A DNA stretch of 64,000 nucleotides from Magnolia sinica (lineage: Eukaryota; Streptophyta; Magnoliopsida; Magnoliales; Magnoliaceae), in NCBI RefSeq assembly GCF_029962835.1, contig NC_080583.1, forward strand, positions 66,201,158-66,265,157, read 5' to 3'. Under the pieces are notes generated by a model that saw only the letters and a list, made by a program, of their open reading frames with translations, did no database searches and was not told the origin of the DNA. Shown one piece after another: positions 50,101 to 62,313 of the stretch. The translations under genes and the position numbers were made by a program. The first letter of the stretch is position 1, and the number at the start of each line of letters is the position of its first letter.

Positions 50101-52485
50101 GTTTAGGTTATAAGCTATAGGTTTAGGGAATTGAGAATAGGTTAAGGTTTAGGTTTAGGAAATTGGGTTCGGGTTCGGGATCGGGTTTAGGTTTGGGTTT
50201 TCAAGCTTAAATTTAGGTTTAGTTTAGGGAGTTGAGATTAGGATTAGGTGTAGGTTTAGGTTTGTGGATTTGAGAATACATTAGGCTTTAGGTTTAGGTT
50301 TAGGTTATAGGGTATAGGTTTAGGTTTAGGTTATAAGCTATAGGTTTGGGGAATTGAGAATAGGTTAAGGTTTAGGTTTAGGAAATCAGGTTCGGGTTCG
50401 AGATCGGGTTTAGGTTTGGGTTTTCAAGTTTAGGTTTAAGTTTAGGTTCGAGAGTTGAGATTAGAATTAGGTGTAGGTTTAGGTTTAAGGATTTGAGAAT
50501 ACATTTAGGTTATAAGTTATAGGTTTAGGTTATAGGTTATAGGTTTAGGAAATCGATTTCTGGTTCAGGATCGGGTTTAGGTTTGGGTTTTCAAGTTTAG
50601 GTTTAGGTTTAGGTTTGGGAGTTGAGATTACAATTTGGTGTAGGTTTAGGTTTAGGAATTTGAGAATACATTTAGGTTTTAGGTTTAAGTTTAGGTTATA
50701 GGTTACAGGTTTAGGTTTAGATTTAGGTTAAGGTTTAGGTTTAGGGTTAGGTTTAAGCTATAAGCTATAGGTTTAGGGAATTGAGAATAGGTTAAGGTTT
50801 AGGTTTAGGAAATCGGGTTCGGGTTCAGGATCGGGTTTAGGTTTGGGTTTTCAAGTTTAGGTTTAGGTTTAGGTTAGAGAGTTGAGATTAGGATTAGGTG
50901 TCAGTTTAGGTTTAGGGATTTGAGAATACATTTAGGTTTTAGGTTTAGGTTTAGGTTTAGGTTTAGGTTTAGGTTATAAGCTATAGGTTTAGGGAATTGA
51001 GAATAGGTTAAGGTTTAGGTTTTGGAAATTGGGTTTGGGTTCGGGATCGGGTTTAGGTTTGGGTTTTCAAGTTTAGGTTTAGGTTTAGGTTAGGGAGTTG
51101 AGATTAGGATTAGGTGTAGGTTTAGGGATTTGAGAATACATTTAGGTTTAGGTTTAGGTTTAGGTTATAGGTTATAGGTTATAGGTTTAGGTTTAGGTTA
51201 AGGTTATAAGCTATATGTTTAGGGAATTGAGAATAAGTTAAGGTTTAGGTTTAGGAAATCGGGTTCGGGTTTGGGATCGGGTTTAGGTTTGGGTTTTCAA
51301 GTTTAGGTTTAGGTTTAGGTTTAGGTTAGGGAGTTGATATTAGGATTAGTTGTAGGTTTAGGTTTAAGGATTTGAGAATACATCTAGGTTTTAGGTTTAG
51401 GTTAAGGTTATAGGTTATAGGTTTAGGTTAAGGTTAAGGTTTAGGTTTAGGTTATAAGCTATAGGTTTTATGAATTGAGAATAAGTTAAGGTTTAGGTTT
51501 ACGAAATCGGGTTCGGGTTCGGGATCGGGTTTAGGTTTGGGTTTTTAAGTTTAGGTTTAGGTTTAGGTTAGGGAGTTGAGATTAGGATTAAGTGTAGGTT
51601 TAGGTTTAGGGATTTGAGACTACATTTAGGTTTTAGGCTTAGGTTTAGGTTATAGGTTTAGGTTTAGGTTATATGTGTAGGTTATAGGTTTAGGTTTAAG
51701 TTAGGTTATAGGTTAAGGTTTAGGGAATTGAGAATAGGTTAAGGTTTAGGTTTAGGTAATTGGCTTCGGGTTTGGGTTTGGGTTTAGGTTTGGGTTTTCA
51801 AGTTTAGGTTTAGGTTTAGGTTAGGGAGTTGAGATTAGGATTAGGTGTAGGTTTAGGTTTAGGGATTTGAGAATACATGTAGGTTTTAGGTTTTGGTTTA
51901 GGTTATAGGTTATAGGTTTAGGTTTAAGTTAAGGTTAAGGTTAAGGTTTAGGTTTAGGTTATAAGCTATAGGTTTAAGGAATTGAGAATAGGTTAAGGTT
52001 TAGGTTTACGAAATCGGGTTCGGGTTCGGGATCGGGTTTAGGTTTGTGTTTTCAAGTTTAGGTTTAGGGATTTGAGACTACATTTAGGTTTTAGGCTTAG
52101 GTTTAGGTTATAGGTTTAGGTTATAAGTGTAGGTTATAGGTTTAGGTTTAGGTCAGGTTATAGGTTAAGATTTAGGGAATTGAGAATAGGTTAAGGTTTA
52201 GGTTTAGGTAATTGGCTTCGGGTTCGGGATTGGGTTTAGGTTTGGGTTTTCAAGTTTAGGTTTAGGTTTAGGTTAGGGAGTTGAGATTAGGATTTGGTGT
52301 AAGTTTTAGGTTTAGGGATTTGAGAGTACATTTAGGTTTTAGGTTTAGGTTTAGGTTTTAGATTTTAGGTTAAGGTTTAGGTTTTAGGGTTAAGTTAAGG
52401 TTAGATTATAAGTTTAGGTTATTGGTTATAGGTTTAGGTTATAGGTTACGGGATTTGAGAATAGGTTTAGGTTATAGGTTAAGGG
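47170..52485. repeat. 5.3-kb degenerate TTTAGG minisatellite with ~240-bp higher-order unit
   Basis: The base unit is GGTTTA/TTTAGG with TTATAGG variants. A higher-order unit repeats about 21-22 times. Its landmarks in order are AAATCGGGTTCGGGTTCGGG, ATCGGGTTTAGGTTTGGG, TTTTCAAGTTTAGG, GGGAGTTGAGATTAGGATTAGG, GGGATTTGAGAATACATTTAGG, TTATAAGCTATAGGTTTAGG and GGAATTGAGAATAGGTTAAGG. Spacings of the GGGATCGGG landmark run about 160-400 bp, mostly 220-260 bp. No open reading frame of note, no gene. It is not telomere: the TTTAGGG heptamer is a minority. Confidence 0.93.
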
Positions 52486-52960
52486 TGTGGTCCCTGCAAA
52501 TACAGATATAAACACGGCCTGTTCCAATTGGCCAAGCCCTTCTAATGTTGTTCATAGGAAATTGACAACTTCATCATGGTCATAACAGCGGTTCTCACCT
52601 TCCACGGACCCCTGCTCAACATCCAAATAGCTCCGACACATATCCGGGTCTACTCCATTAATTTTGAGCAAATACATAAACACGGCATGTCCAAATGGCC
52701 AGACCCCTCCAATGTTGTCCATATGAAATGGACAGCTTCATCATGGTCATAACAGCGGTTCCTACCTTCCAGGGACCCCCGTTCATCCTAATAGCTCTGA
52801 CGCACATCTGGGTCTGCTCCATTAATTTCGAGCAAATACATAAACATGGCCTGTCCAAATGGTCAGGCGCCTCCAATGGTCATAACAGTGGTTTCCACCT
52901 TCCAGGGACCCCTGCTCAACATTCGGATAGCTCCGATGCACATCCGGATACATAAATGGG
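52486..52960. repeat. Tandem ~165-bp repeat, about three copies, CACTA-2
   Basis: CAAATACAGATATAAACACGGCCTG (52496), CAAATACATAAACACGGCATG (52669) and CAAATACATAAACATGGCCTG (52834) start successive copies sharing CATAACAGCGGTT and GGACCCCTGCTCAACAT. It directly follows the minisatellite, as in CACTA-1. Confidence 0.85.
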
Positions 52961-53003
52961 TACAATTTCAAAGAACATTATTAGTAATGTTTCAAATGCA
53001 TAC

Positions 53004-53072
53004 CTCCCTTAGAAAGTCCTTCAGTTGATCCTCATGAAAGTCCTGATCTGTAAGAACCTTAACGGCAACATC
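53004..53072 (-). pseudogene. Captured exon of a Raf-like (MAPKKK) protein kinase
   Basis: On the minus strand the 69-bp exon reads DVAVKVLTDQDFHEDQLKDF followed by LREV, with a GTAG acceptor before and GAG/GTATGC donor after. AVKVL holds the ATP-binding lysine of subdomain II, and QDFH...FLREV is typical of plant Raf-like kinases of the CTR1/EDR1 group. The exon is intact but alone. Confidence 0.75.
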
Positions 53073-53399
53073 CTACATTCCATGATTGAATAAATAAGAA
53101 GATGCATCACCTTAACTTTCAAGTCAAAAAAAAAAAATGGGATAGAGAATCATGTAAGAAACATGAAGAAAAATATGAATTTCTTTGAATATGATAGAGA
53201 GATTGGTTTAGGAACTGAACCACAAATTACTCTCATCAGGTTAGTTATCAAAATAACATTTCCAAAGAAGTTCCCTGCAGTAAACACGTGCCAATGTAAT
53301 TCAATTATCTTCAGTAAAATCAAATTACTATCTTAAAAGAAATGCACGCCACGCATGCGAAATGTCATTTTCAAACCAAACTACACTCGCTATTTTCAA

Positions 53400-53710
53400 A
53401 TCTCACACGGTCACTTCATTCCCCTACTATTCCCCTTGATTTCTCCACTCTCACCTCTCCGTCTCTCTCTCTTGAAGCAAAAAAGAAAACGAAAAAAAGA
53501 ATCTTTTAGGTTTTTTCAATCCATCTTCCATTTTCTTCTTAATAAGAAAATCCATATTTAGTAATATTCCCATTTTTCTATTTTTCAAAAGAATGAGTTT
53601 GGACTCCGAAAGCGTCAGCTCCAACACTCGTACTTTCAGCTCAAACCCTAACCAAGGACTCCAAAATTACCAAACTGCCACTATGCGGGAACCCCCCAAA
53701 TCTAGGAAAA
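53400..53710 (+). other. Possible captured 5' UTR and first exon, gene unknown
   Basis: A pyrimidine-rich leader (TCTCCACTCTCACCTCTCCGTCTCTCTCTC) is followed by an ATG at 53593 and 40 codons rich in Ser, Asn and Thr (MSLDSESVSSNTRTFSSNPN) before a stop. Base make-up differs from the flanks and looks like a plant gene start. No family recognised. Confidence 0.3.
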
Positions 53711-56584
53711 TCTAATGGGAAGCAAATAGTGAACCAAAATGTCCATGCTTATGCAGTAAACTAGAAAGATAAATTGAAAACTTTTCAACAGTGTGCATTT
53801 TACTTGAGGAAGGCCTCCCATATTTGTATTGTTGGTTACTCATCCCTTTGTCTACAAGTCACAATCGATCAACAATTTCTATCGCTACCTGTACTCTGAA
53901 ACCAACACAAATATAACTGGGAAACAATATAAGGAATAAGAAAAAATGAATTTACCTTTCAAAAAAAAGGATAAAATAAATTTATAGAGCTTTAAGCAAA
54001 TGGGAATTAGCCGTCATAACTATCTGCACTTTTTAGGTCATGTTTGGAAATGTGGAGTCCAAGGAAAAGAAAGGAACAATATATATCTAACAATGGTTTA
54101 GGTTAAGGTTATAGGTTTAGGTTTAGATCCCACATTGACTAGATCTCCTTAGTCTACATTATCAAGTTTAGTTCACCACTTTCACTAAAACTGAACAATC
54201 TCAAGCAGAATTTCCATCCTCCATGCAACAAAAACAAGATGCAGATCTAACATGCAGTCTCATGATGTTGAATTCAACTTAATATCATGCAGAACCAACT
54301 GCAATGATAGCCACATAACCAAATATTAAAATGAATCTATCAACACAAGGGGAAAAAAAAATAATCCAAGATACGAAAAACTATGGGGAAAAGATCAATG
54401 TACCATATCCATTCTCAGGAAGTCAAGTACTGCATGGTTTTAGATCAATGTACCTGCATGGCAAACCATGATATTATTTATCTCCACATCCATATTCTCA
54501 GGTAGTCGAATGATGCTGCTTTTAGATCAACATATCCGACAACAACGACATTATCCCCCTAATGAGTAAGAGAGATTTAGAAGGAAAGGAGTTCCTAGAA
54601 AAGATGATATAGGGACAAGTAAATAGAGGATTCATGATCTGATGTTGAACTCAACAGGTGGCACTTTGGCAGTTGCATCTGTTTTATTGTGAAGCAACAC
54701 CCACTTTATTAGCCAAGTACATTCCTTCAGTAATTCACAATATCTTACCAACTACCGAAAGTAACACCTAGATCACTTCATGACAATAAAATATGAGTTG
54801 GTGACAACTAATGTCTGCATTTAGATGTATTTTGAAATGCAATTGAAGATAGATATTGGCTAGCCATGCCAAAGAGTATGCCAAAATTTTAGAGCCAGGA
54901 GGCCTGGTCTCGTTTGAATAAATAAAAGCCTATCCTTAAAATAAAAAATTTGACACCTAATCTTATTGATGATACTACCAGCAAAAGTATGCAAGCGGCT
55001 TGTATATATTTCATCAAATACATGGACTGTCCATGTGAACACTGAGCACATGTGCCTTATTCACATGTGTGAACTGTACACATCTATACACAGATCGTTT
55101 AGAATAAATAGCAAAGTCAGTTTCCTACTTCCATGCAAATTAGTTCATTTCCTGTAAGCATCTCCCAAGCAGACAATATTCCTTGGGAAATAATAGATAA
55201 TACCATACCATTATGCAATTGCAAAGAGTACTTGTAAGCATCTCCTCACACTGCAAGTCAATCTGTCTATAAAGATCCACTCTGTGACTTGAAATAAAAA
55301 AAAATGAAATCATAGTCAAGATCTTTGGAAAGGTTCTTCGCAAGACCGCCAGTAGCATAAGTGTCTTCATAAGAGGTCTTCTGGATTTCTGTTCTTTTTA
55401 GAATAATATAAACCTATTGAATTTTTTTTATGTATGTTTATATTTTGTTTGACATGAATGACCCATGACACTGAAATAAATCTTTTATGTTTTTTCTTCT
55501 TTGTTACACGATAGAATGATAGGTTACGATGGATTTCTGAGCTTTAAATTTGAATTCCTGTCTATATGAATTATTCATGTCATGGAGAAGGGTATTTCGG
55601 ATTTTCCCTTATCCTTTCTTCAATAGATGTTCTATGATTTTGGTTTTGGAATAACCCATGTGTTGGAAAATGTTCTCAAATCATTTCGTTACATGTTAGA
55701 ATGAGAGGAATCAATGGATTTTTATCATCTATCATCTGAATTTTGTGAATACCAAAAAATTACATTGACTGGGCAGTCTTGACCATCTGATTCGTTCGCT
55801 TACAACTTGACTCCTGTCTGCATGGGTTTTGTACTATTAACCAACCACCTGTACAGCAGATTTCTTGGAGGGCAAAGGTGAAAGAAGTGTTAATGTCCAT
55901 AGTATCGGGATCATGTTCAACAATAAGCTTTATGGGGCAACCATGATGGATATGTGGCATCCACCCATACATCAGTTGCACAAGCTTACGTTATGACCTA
56001 AGTTTTCTTTTTCTTTTTTTTAAAAAGGCCAGTCCAAAACTCAACTGGACCACAGCATAGCAGGGATGGATGCAACCACCATTGAGATCAGATCCGAGAT
56101 TTCAAGAACCAAAGACATCAGATCTTTAAAAAAATGCAGAAAGATCTCCATGCATTCATAGATCACATATAAAATCACCGGATCTGGTAAAAAAACGAAA
56201 GAAAATACTGAAAAAACTCTAAACAGCGATAAATTGCTTAGAAAATCATCAGATCTATATGAAACTCTGTAAATCTGATAAAAATCAGATGAAATGCATA
56301 AGCAGATATAAATGCTAGCGGATCGATCCAAATCAGGCAAAGAAAATAACAGAAACGAACAGATCTAATGGCTTCTAATGTGAAAACCCTAGATCTATCA
56401 ATTGCAACAATGCACACAGCATCATTGAAATCGTAAAAGCATTATTCAAACAAAACCCTAGATCTAGCCAGAGATCAATAAAAAAACACAGAAAAACAAG
56501 CAGATTTAAACAAAAATTCCAAAAAATCAAAAGGAAAAATAGATATTGAAAGGAAATGCATCAGATCTGAGGAAGATAACTGAC
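53711..56584. other. Non-coding stretch, right part probably alpha-tubulin intron 1
   Basis: A residual TTTAGG patch lies at 54095-54125. The right half (about 56080-56584) has the AT-rich make-up and GATCTAGATC phrases of a plant intron downstream (minus strand) of the tubulin exon. No second tubulin exon is seen. A minus-strand open frame at 55981-55760 is not recognised. Confidence 0.4.
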
Positions 56585-56760
56585 CTGAATGCCATGCTCG
56601 AGGCAGTAAAGCTCCCAGCAGGCATTGCAGGCCTGACCGATGTGGATGGAAATGCACTCTCTCATTTTCGCAAGAAGGAGAGAAACAGAATTGATGAAAG
56701 AAAAGAGAAAAGAAAAGAGAGATTGGGCGTGTATGAAGATGCCTTCTAATGCTACAGAGT
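56585..56760 (-). pseudogene. TUA: Captured 5' end of an alpha-tubulin gene (leader, start codon, exon 1)
   Basis: On the minus strand ATG at 56665-56663 opens [12 protein letters not shown], then [15 protein letters not shown], ending at a CAG/GTCAGT donor at 56585. This is the N-terminus of alpha-tubulin, with the intron in the place common to plant TUA genes. Four codons are missing after GQA by an in-frame 12-base deletion, which removes part of the nucleotide-contacting loop. About 90 bases of pyrimidine-rich leader lie upstream. Because the leader and start are present, a core promoter may also have been carried, but the sequence beyond about 56770 is a foldback repeat. Confidence 0.85.
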
Positions 56761-56769
56761 AACAGAAGA

Positions 56770-56826
56770 GATTGTGGGCCCCACCGTGATGTACGTATTA
56801 TATCCACACTGTCCATCCGGGATGGC

Positions 56827-56857
<31 letters not shown>

Positions 56858-56889
56858 GAGGGAGGGCGGCGAGGGAGGACAGAGGGCAG

Positions 56890-56935
<46 letters not shown>

Positions 56936-57480
56936 TTGGGCGCGGCTCTTTTTTGAGCGCGCGCCCAATTTTGGGCGGGACATGGAGGGTGCTCTGTGGG
57001 CCCTACCATGATGTATGTTTTCATCCATTTCGTTCATCCATTTTAAAGATCATTTTAGAGCTTTATGCCAAAAATTGGAGGGATATAAATCTCAAGTGGG
57101 TTACACCACATGAGAACAATAGTGATTGGATATCCACCATTAAAATCCTCCTAAGGCCACTGTACTGTTTATTTGACATCCAATCTGTTGATTTGGTCAT
57201 AGAGGACCAGATGAAGGGAAAAAACAAAAATCAACTTGATCCAAAACTTTTATCGCTACCAAAATGTTTTTAATAGTCGACGCTCATTCAACACTGTTTC
57301 CTGTAATGTGGTCCACTTGAGATTTGGATATATCTCATTTTTGGTCTCATATTGTAAAATTATTTGTAAAAATATATGGACGGCATGGATGAAACACATA
57401 CATCATGGTGGGGGCCACAGAGCACCGACCACTAGCCATTAGCTGGTGTCAGGGGGAGTAGCCAATCCGTTCCTAAGCGT
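56770..57480. repeat. (GA)n, GC-palindrome and MITE-like module
   Basis: A GTGGGCCCCACCGTGATGTACGTATTATATCC end (56776) is followed by (GA)n tracts at 56826-56850 and 56896-56932. Next come GGGCGCGGCTCTTTTTTGAGCGCGCGCCC (56938-56968) and a foldback element from GGGTGCTCTGTGGGCCCTACCATGATG (56987) to CATCATGGTGGGGGCCACAGAGCACCGACC (57430). The same module is inverted at 34455-35215 in CACTA-1. Confidence 0.8.
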
Positions 57481-57484
57481 ACTA

Positions 57485-58833
<1,349 letters not shown>

Positions 58834-58857
58834 GGCTATGAGGATTTGAAAGGTATT

Positions 58858-59584
58858 ATGGCATTAAGATTTCCAAGGTTTAGCCAAGGCTTAGCTCAGG
58901 ACCCCACTACTCATCGTATTTGGTTTGGTATTGCTACCGCACATGATTTCGAGAGTTATGATGATATTACTAAGGAACATCTTTATCAGAACATTTTTGC
59001 TTCTCACTTCGAGCAGTTAGCAATAATCTTTCAGTGGACTTCCGGAAATCTGTTTCATGTAGCTTAGCAAGCAAATTTTGAGTCATGGGTACAGGACCCT
59101 TTACATGTAAGACCTATTGCTCATGCAATTTGGGATCCTCATTTTTGTCAACCAACTGTAGAAGCCTTTACTCGAGGAGGTGCTCTCGGCATAGTGAATA
59201 TTGCTTATTCCGGTGTTTATCAGTGGTGGTATACAATCGGCTTATGCACTAATGAAGATTTTTATACTGGAGCTCCTTTTCTATTATTTCTTTCTACCAT
59301 ATCCTTAATTGCGGGTTGGTTACACCTACAACCCAAATGGAAACCAAGCGTTTCGAGGTTCAAAAATGCTGAATCTCGTCTCAATCATCATTTGTTAGGA
59401 ATCTTTGGAGTAAGTTCGTTGGCTTGGACAAGACATTTAGTTCATGTCACTATTCCCGGATCAACGGGGGAGTACGTCAGATGGAATAATTTCTTAGATG
59501 TATTACCGTATCCCCAAGGGTTGGGCCCACTTTTTACAGGTCAGTGGAATCTTTATGCCCAAAACCCCGATTCGTCTTCACATA
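58858..59584 (+). pseudogene. psaB: psaB 5' part (photosystem I P700 apoprotein A2), plastid-derived
   Basis: It starts with the plastid ATG about 25 bases after the psaA stop ([20 protein letters not shown]). It continues in frame with a stop replacing Trp before [20 protein letters not shown], then [40 protein letters not shown] and [20 protein letters not shown]. The homology ends there; the remaining two-thirds of psaB are absent. TGG-to-TAG at the lost Trp fits C-to-T decay. Confidence 0.92.
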
Positions 59585-60194
59585 GTTTTAGATGCTAACC
59601 TGAGTTTCGTATATGATGGATTTTTGGACTTAAAGGGGACACATCAATTGCATGGTGTTGATGTTCTACACATCATGGTGGGGCACACACAGATTAACCT
59701 CATTGGAAGTTCCCATGAGGTGACCTTATAGTACTATTTCACTATTTAGGTAACTCCTTCATAGGTGTTACTCTAACCGTGTAGGGCCCACCTTGATATA
59801 TTCTATGTATATCGACACCGTCCATATATTTTTTCATTATATTTTAGGATGTGATTTCAAATCATAAGAACTCAATAATCTCAGGTGGGCTATACCAATC
59901 AAAACAATGATGAATAACTATTTAAAACCTTTTGAAGGCCACAAAAGTTTTGGATCAATTTGATCTTTGTAGTTTACCTTCATTTAGATCTTCTTTACAT
60001 TATCAACAAGCTAGATTGCAAATAAACATTACTAAAACCTTACAATGGGCTCTTTATAATTTTTAATAGCAAGGTACTATATTATCATTCTTTCTAGTGG
60101 TGTGGTCCACTTAAGATTTAAATCTACATAATTTTTTATACCCAACCCAAAAATAGGTTGGAGAAACCTAGGGGCGGCAAGGATATACAACATA
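59585..60194. repeat. MITE-like repeats, continuation of the split family
   Basis: GTTTTAGATG...GGGGACACATCAATTGCATGGTGTTGATGTTCTACACATCATGGTGGGG matches the inverse of 30490-30620. A second GGGCCCACCTTGATATATTCTATG-type repeat follows from 59785 to about 60180. No gene. Confidence 0.6.
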
Positions 60195-61090
60195 TTATCA
60201 AAATCTCACTTTTGTTATTTAACTTTTCAATTTTTCTTGTCAAAATACAAAATCTTGTTCTCTTTTTTTAAAATATATATTTTTTTACAATTCATCAATT
60301 TTTTCTTTTTCAAAATATCATTTTTTTAATCTCACTTTTGTTATATAACTTTTCAATTTTCCTCGTCAAAATAAAAAATCTAGTTTTCTTTTTTTTTTTA
60401 AATATATTTTTTTTACAATTTGTCGATTTTTTTCACAAGTTTGTTTAATTTTTAAAATTTTCCTTTTCAAAATATCATTTTTCTAAATCGAAATCTTGTT
60501 ATATAACTTTTTATTTTTTCTTGTCAAAATACAAAATCTAGTTTTCTTTTTTAAAAAATATATTTTTTTACAATTTGTCAATTTTTTCACAATTTTGTTT
60601 AATTTTTTATATTTTCTTTTTCAAAATATCATTTTTTTTAATCGAAATCTCACTTTTGTTATCTAACTTTTCAATTTTTCTTGTCAAAATACAAAATCTA
60701 GTTTTCTTTTTTAAATATATATTTTTTTACAATTTGTCAATTTTTTCACAATTTTTTTTTAATTTTTTAAATTTTCTTTTTCAAAATATCATTTTTTAAT
60801 CTCACTTTTGTTATGTAACTTTTCAATTTTTCATGTCAAAATACAAAATCTAGTTTTCTTTTTTAAAATATATATTTTTTTACAATTTGTCAATTTTTTC
60901 ACAATTTTGTTTAATTTTTTAAATTTTCTTTTTCAAAATATCATTTTTTATCGAAATTTTTTTTTTTCAAAATTATCAACAATTTTTTTTTTTATCAAAA
61001 TATAAAATTTTCTTAAATATTGTTAATTATTTTTCTAAGCTTCTGAACTATTTTGTTTTTCAAAATTCATAATTTTTTTAAGCTTCTTAA
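60195..61090. repeat. AT-rich tandem array, unit about 125-165 bp
   Basis: CAAAATaCAAAATCTAGTTTTCTTTTTTAAAATATATATTTTTTTACAATTTGTCAATTTTTTCAC recurs five times (near 60247, 60373, 60533, 60697, 60846), with a remnant to 61020. Open frames on it are low-complexity artefacts. Confidence 0.85.
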
Positions 61091-61094
61091 TTTT

Positions 61095-61660
61095 TTACCT
61101 AAGCATTAGAGACGATCTTTGACAGTCTCTAATAGAGACGATCTGTGACAGTCTCTAATAAAGATGGTCTTTGGCAGTCTCTAATGGAGATGACCTTTGA
61201 CAGGGCTATAAGACGGCTATGGACCGTCTCTAATAGAGACGGTCTGTGACAATCTCTAATAAAGACGGTCTTTGACAATCTCTAATAAAGATGACCTTTG
61301 ACAGGGCTATAAGACGGCTAAGGACCATCTCTAATATGGACGGTTATTGACAGTCTCACATTACAAGTAAAAGACGGCCAATGACCGTCTCTAATGCGGA
61401 TGGCCAATAACCGTCTCAGATGACCGCATACAAGACAGTTAAAGACCATCTCTAATGCGGATGGTCTTTAACCATCTCAAATGACCGCATATAAGATGGT
61501 CTTTGACCGTCTTAAATGCTTTGTAGACATTCAACATTTTCAGACAATATTAGGGACAGTTAAGAGCCATCTAAAATTTTAGAGACGGCTTACGGCCGTC
61601 TCTAAACCGTCTTTAAACCAAGAAATTTTAGAGACGGTCCTGGACCATCTCAAAATCCAT
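61095..61660. repeat. CACTA-2 right subterminal repeat array
   Basis: Copies of TAGAGACGATCTTTGACAGTCTCTAA, AAGACGGCTATGGACCGTCTCTAAT and similar palindromic units run to 61655. The core GACGGTC...GACCGTC is shared with the left array, though flanking bases differ (AGAGACGG here, AAAGGACGG there). Confidence 0.85.
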
Positions 61661-61686
61661 CCATTTTTTCCATTTTTCACGTAGTA

Positions 61687-62313
61687 TTTCGTCTAGTATC
61701 AATTTAGATCCAGGGTTTGCTCACATGAGGTAATGAAGATTTTTGCTACTATCCCATATTTATATGTTTGTGTGTAATAAGAATAATAGTTATGCTCTCA
61801 ATGTTCGGGTTAACACGATCAGACAGTTATGGTCGGCCTGAGTCTGATACGCCAAACTTTTGCCTGGCCGAGCAGTGAGTTTACTAGTATCCTTCTTAAT
61901 CCCAGTGAGTATCGATCATCTACTTGATCAAGGCATTGGGATCATTGTAATCATCAGGATTTAGAATTCACGTCAAACTGCATACACATCGCTTAAATAT
62001 GGTTCCGTCGATTCGTGTTCTTGATCATTTTGGTTATTTGAGATAAGTTATTTAATTTCCTACTTCCCAAAAAGTAAGCCTAAATGACACATGATGCTTC
62101 AACATTGCAATTTAGCCATCTGGGGTACTATTCTAAAATCTATAATTTAAAATTTTCTAATTGTTATACTTGCATTACTAAACATTCATAAATTTCATAA
62201 TCCTTACCAACTATCTAGTAACTAGTACAGATTTGTAAAGATCATACCTGGGCATACTCGCTCAGGGTTGGGTGTATCCAAGCGAACATGCGGTGAGCTC
62301 CTCGTTCTCATGC
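61687..62313 (-). other. Tekay-like internal remnant without recognisable pol
   Basis: It lies between CACTA-2 and gag. On the minus strand the segment after gag has stops in all frames, and no protease, RT, RNase H, integrase or chromodomain was found. The first three bases, TTT, are the probable CACTA-2 target duplication. Confidence 0.45.

Noticed and set aside
47170..52485. True telomere or ordinary interstitial telomere array
   Set aside because: The unit is mainly TTTAGG with TTATAGG variants and a ~240-bp higher-order structure; TTTAGGG heptamers are a minority, and the block lies inside a CACTA element.
52658..52876. Minus-strand open frame as a gene
   Set aside because: It is a frame of the ~165-bp tandem repeat.
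55760..55981. Further alpha-tubulin exon (INQPP-like phrase on the plus strand)
   Set aside because: Only a few residues agree with tubulin and on the opposite strand from exon 1; treated as chance.
56749..57273. 174-codon plus-strand open frame
   Set aside because: It runs through (GA)n tracts and a foldback repeat; no protein similarity.
60575..61005. Phe/Ile/Asn-rich open frames suggesting membrane proteins
   Set aside because: They are frames across an AT-rich tandem repeat; hydrophobicity is a by-product of T-rich codons.
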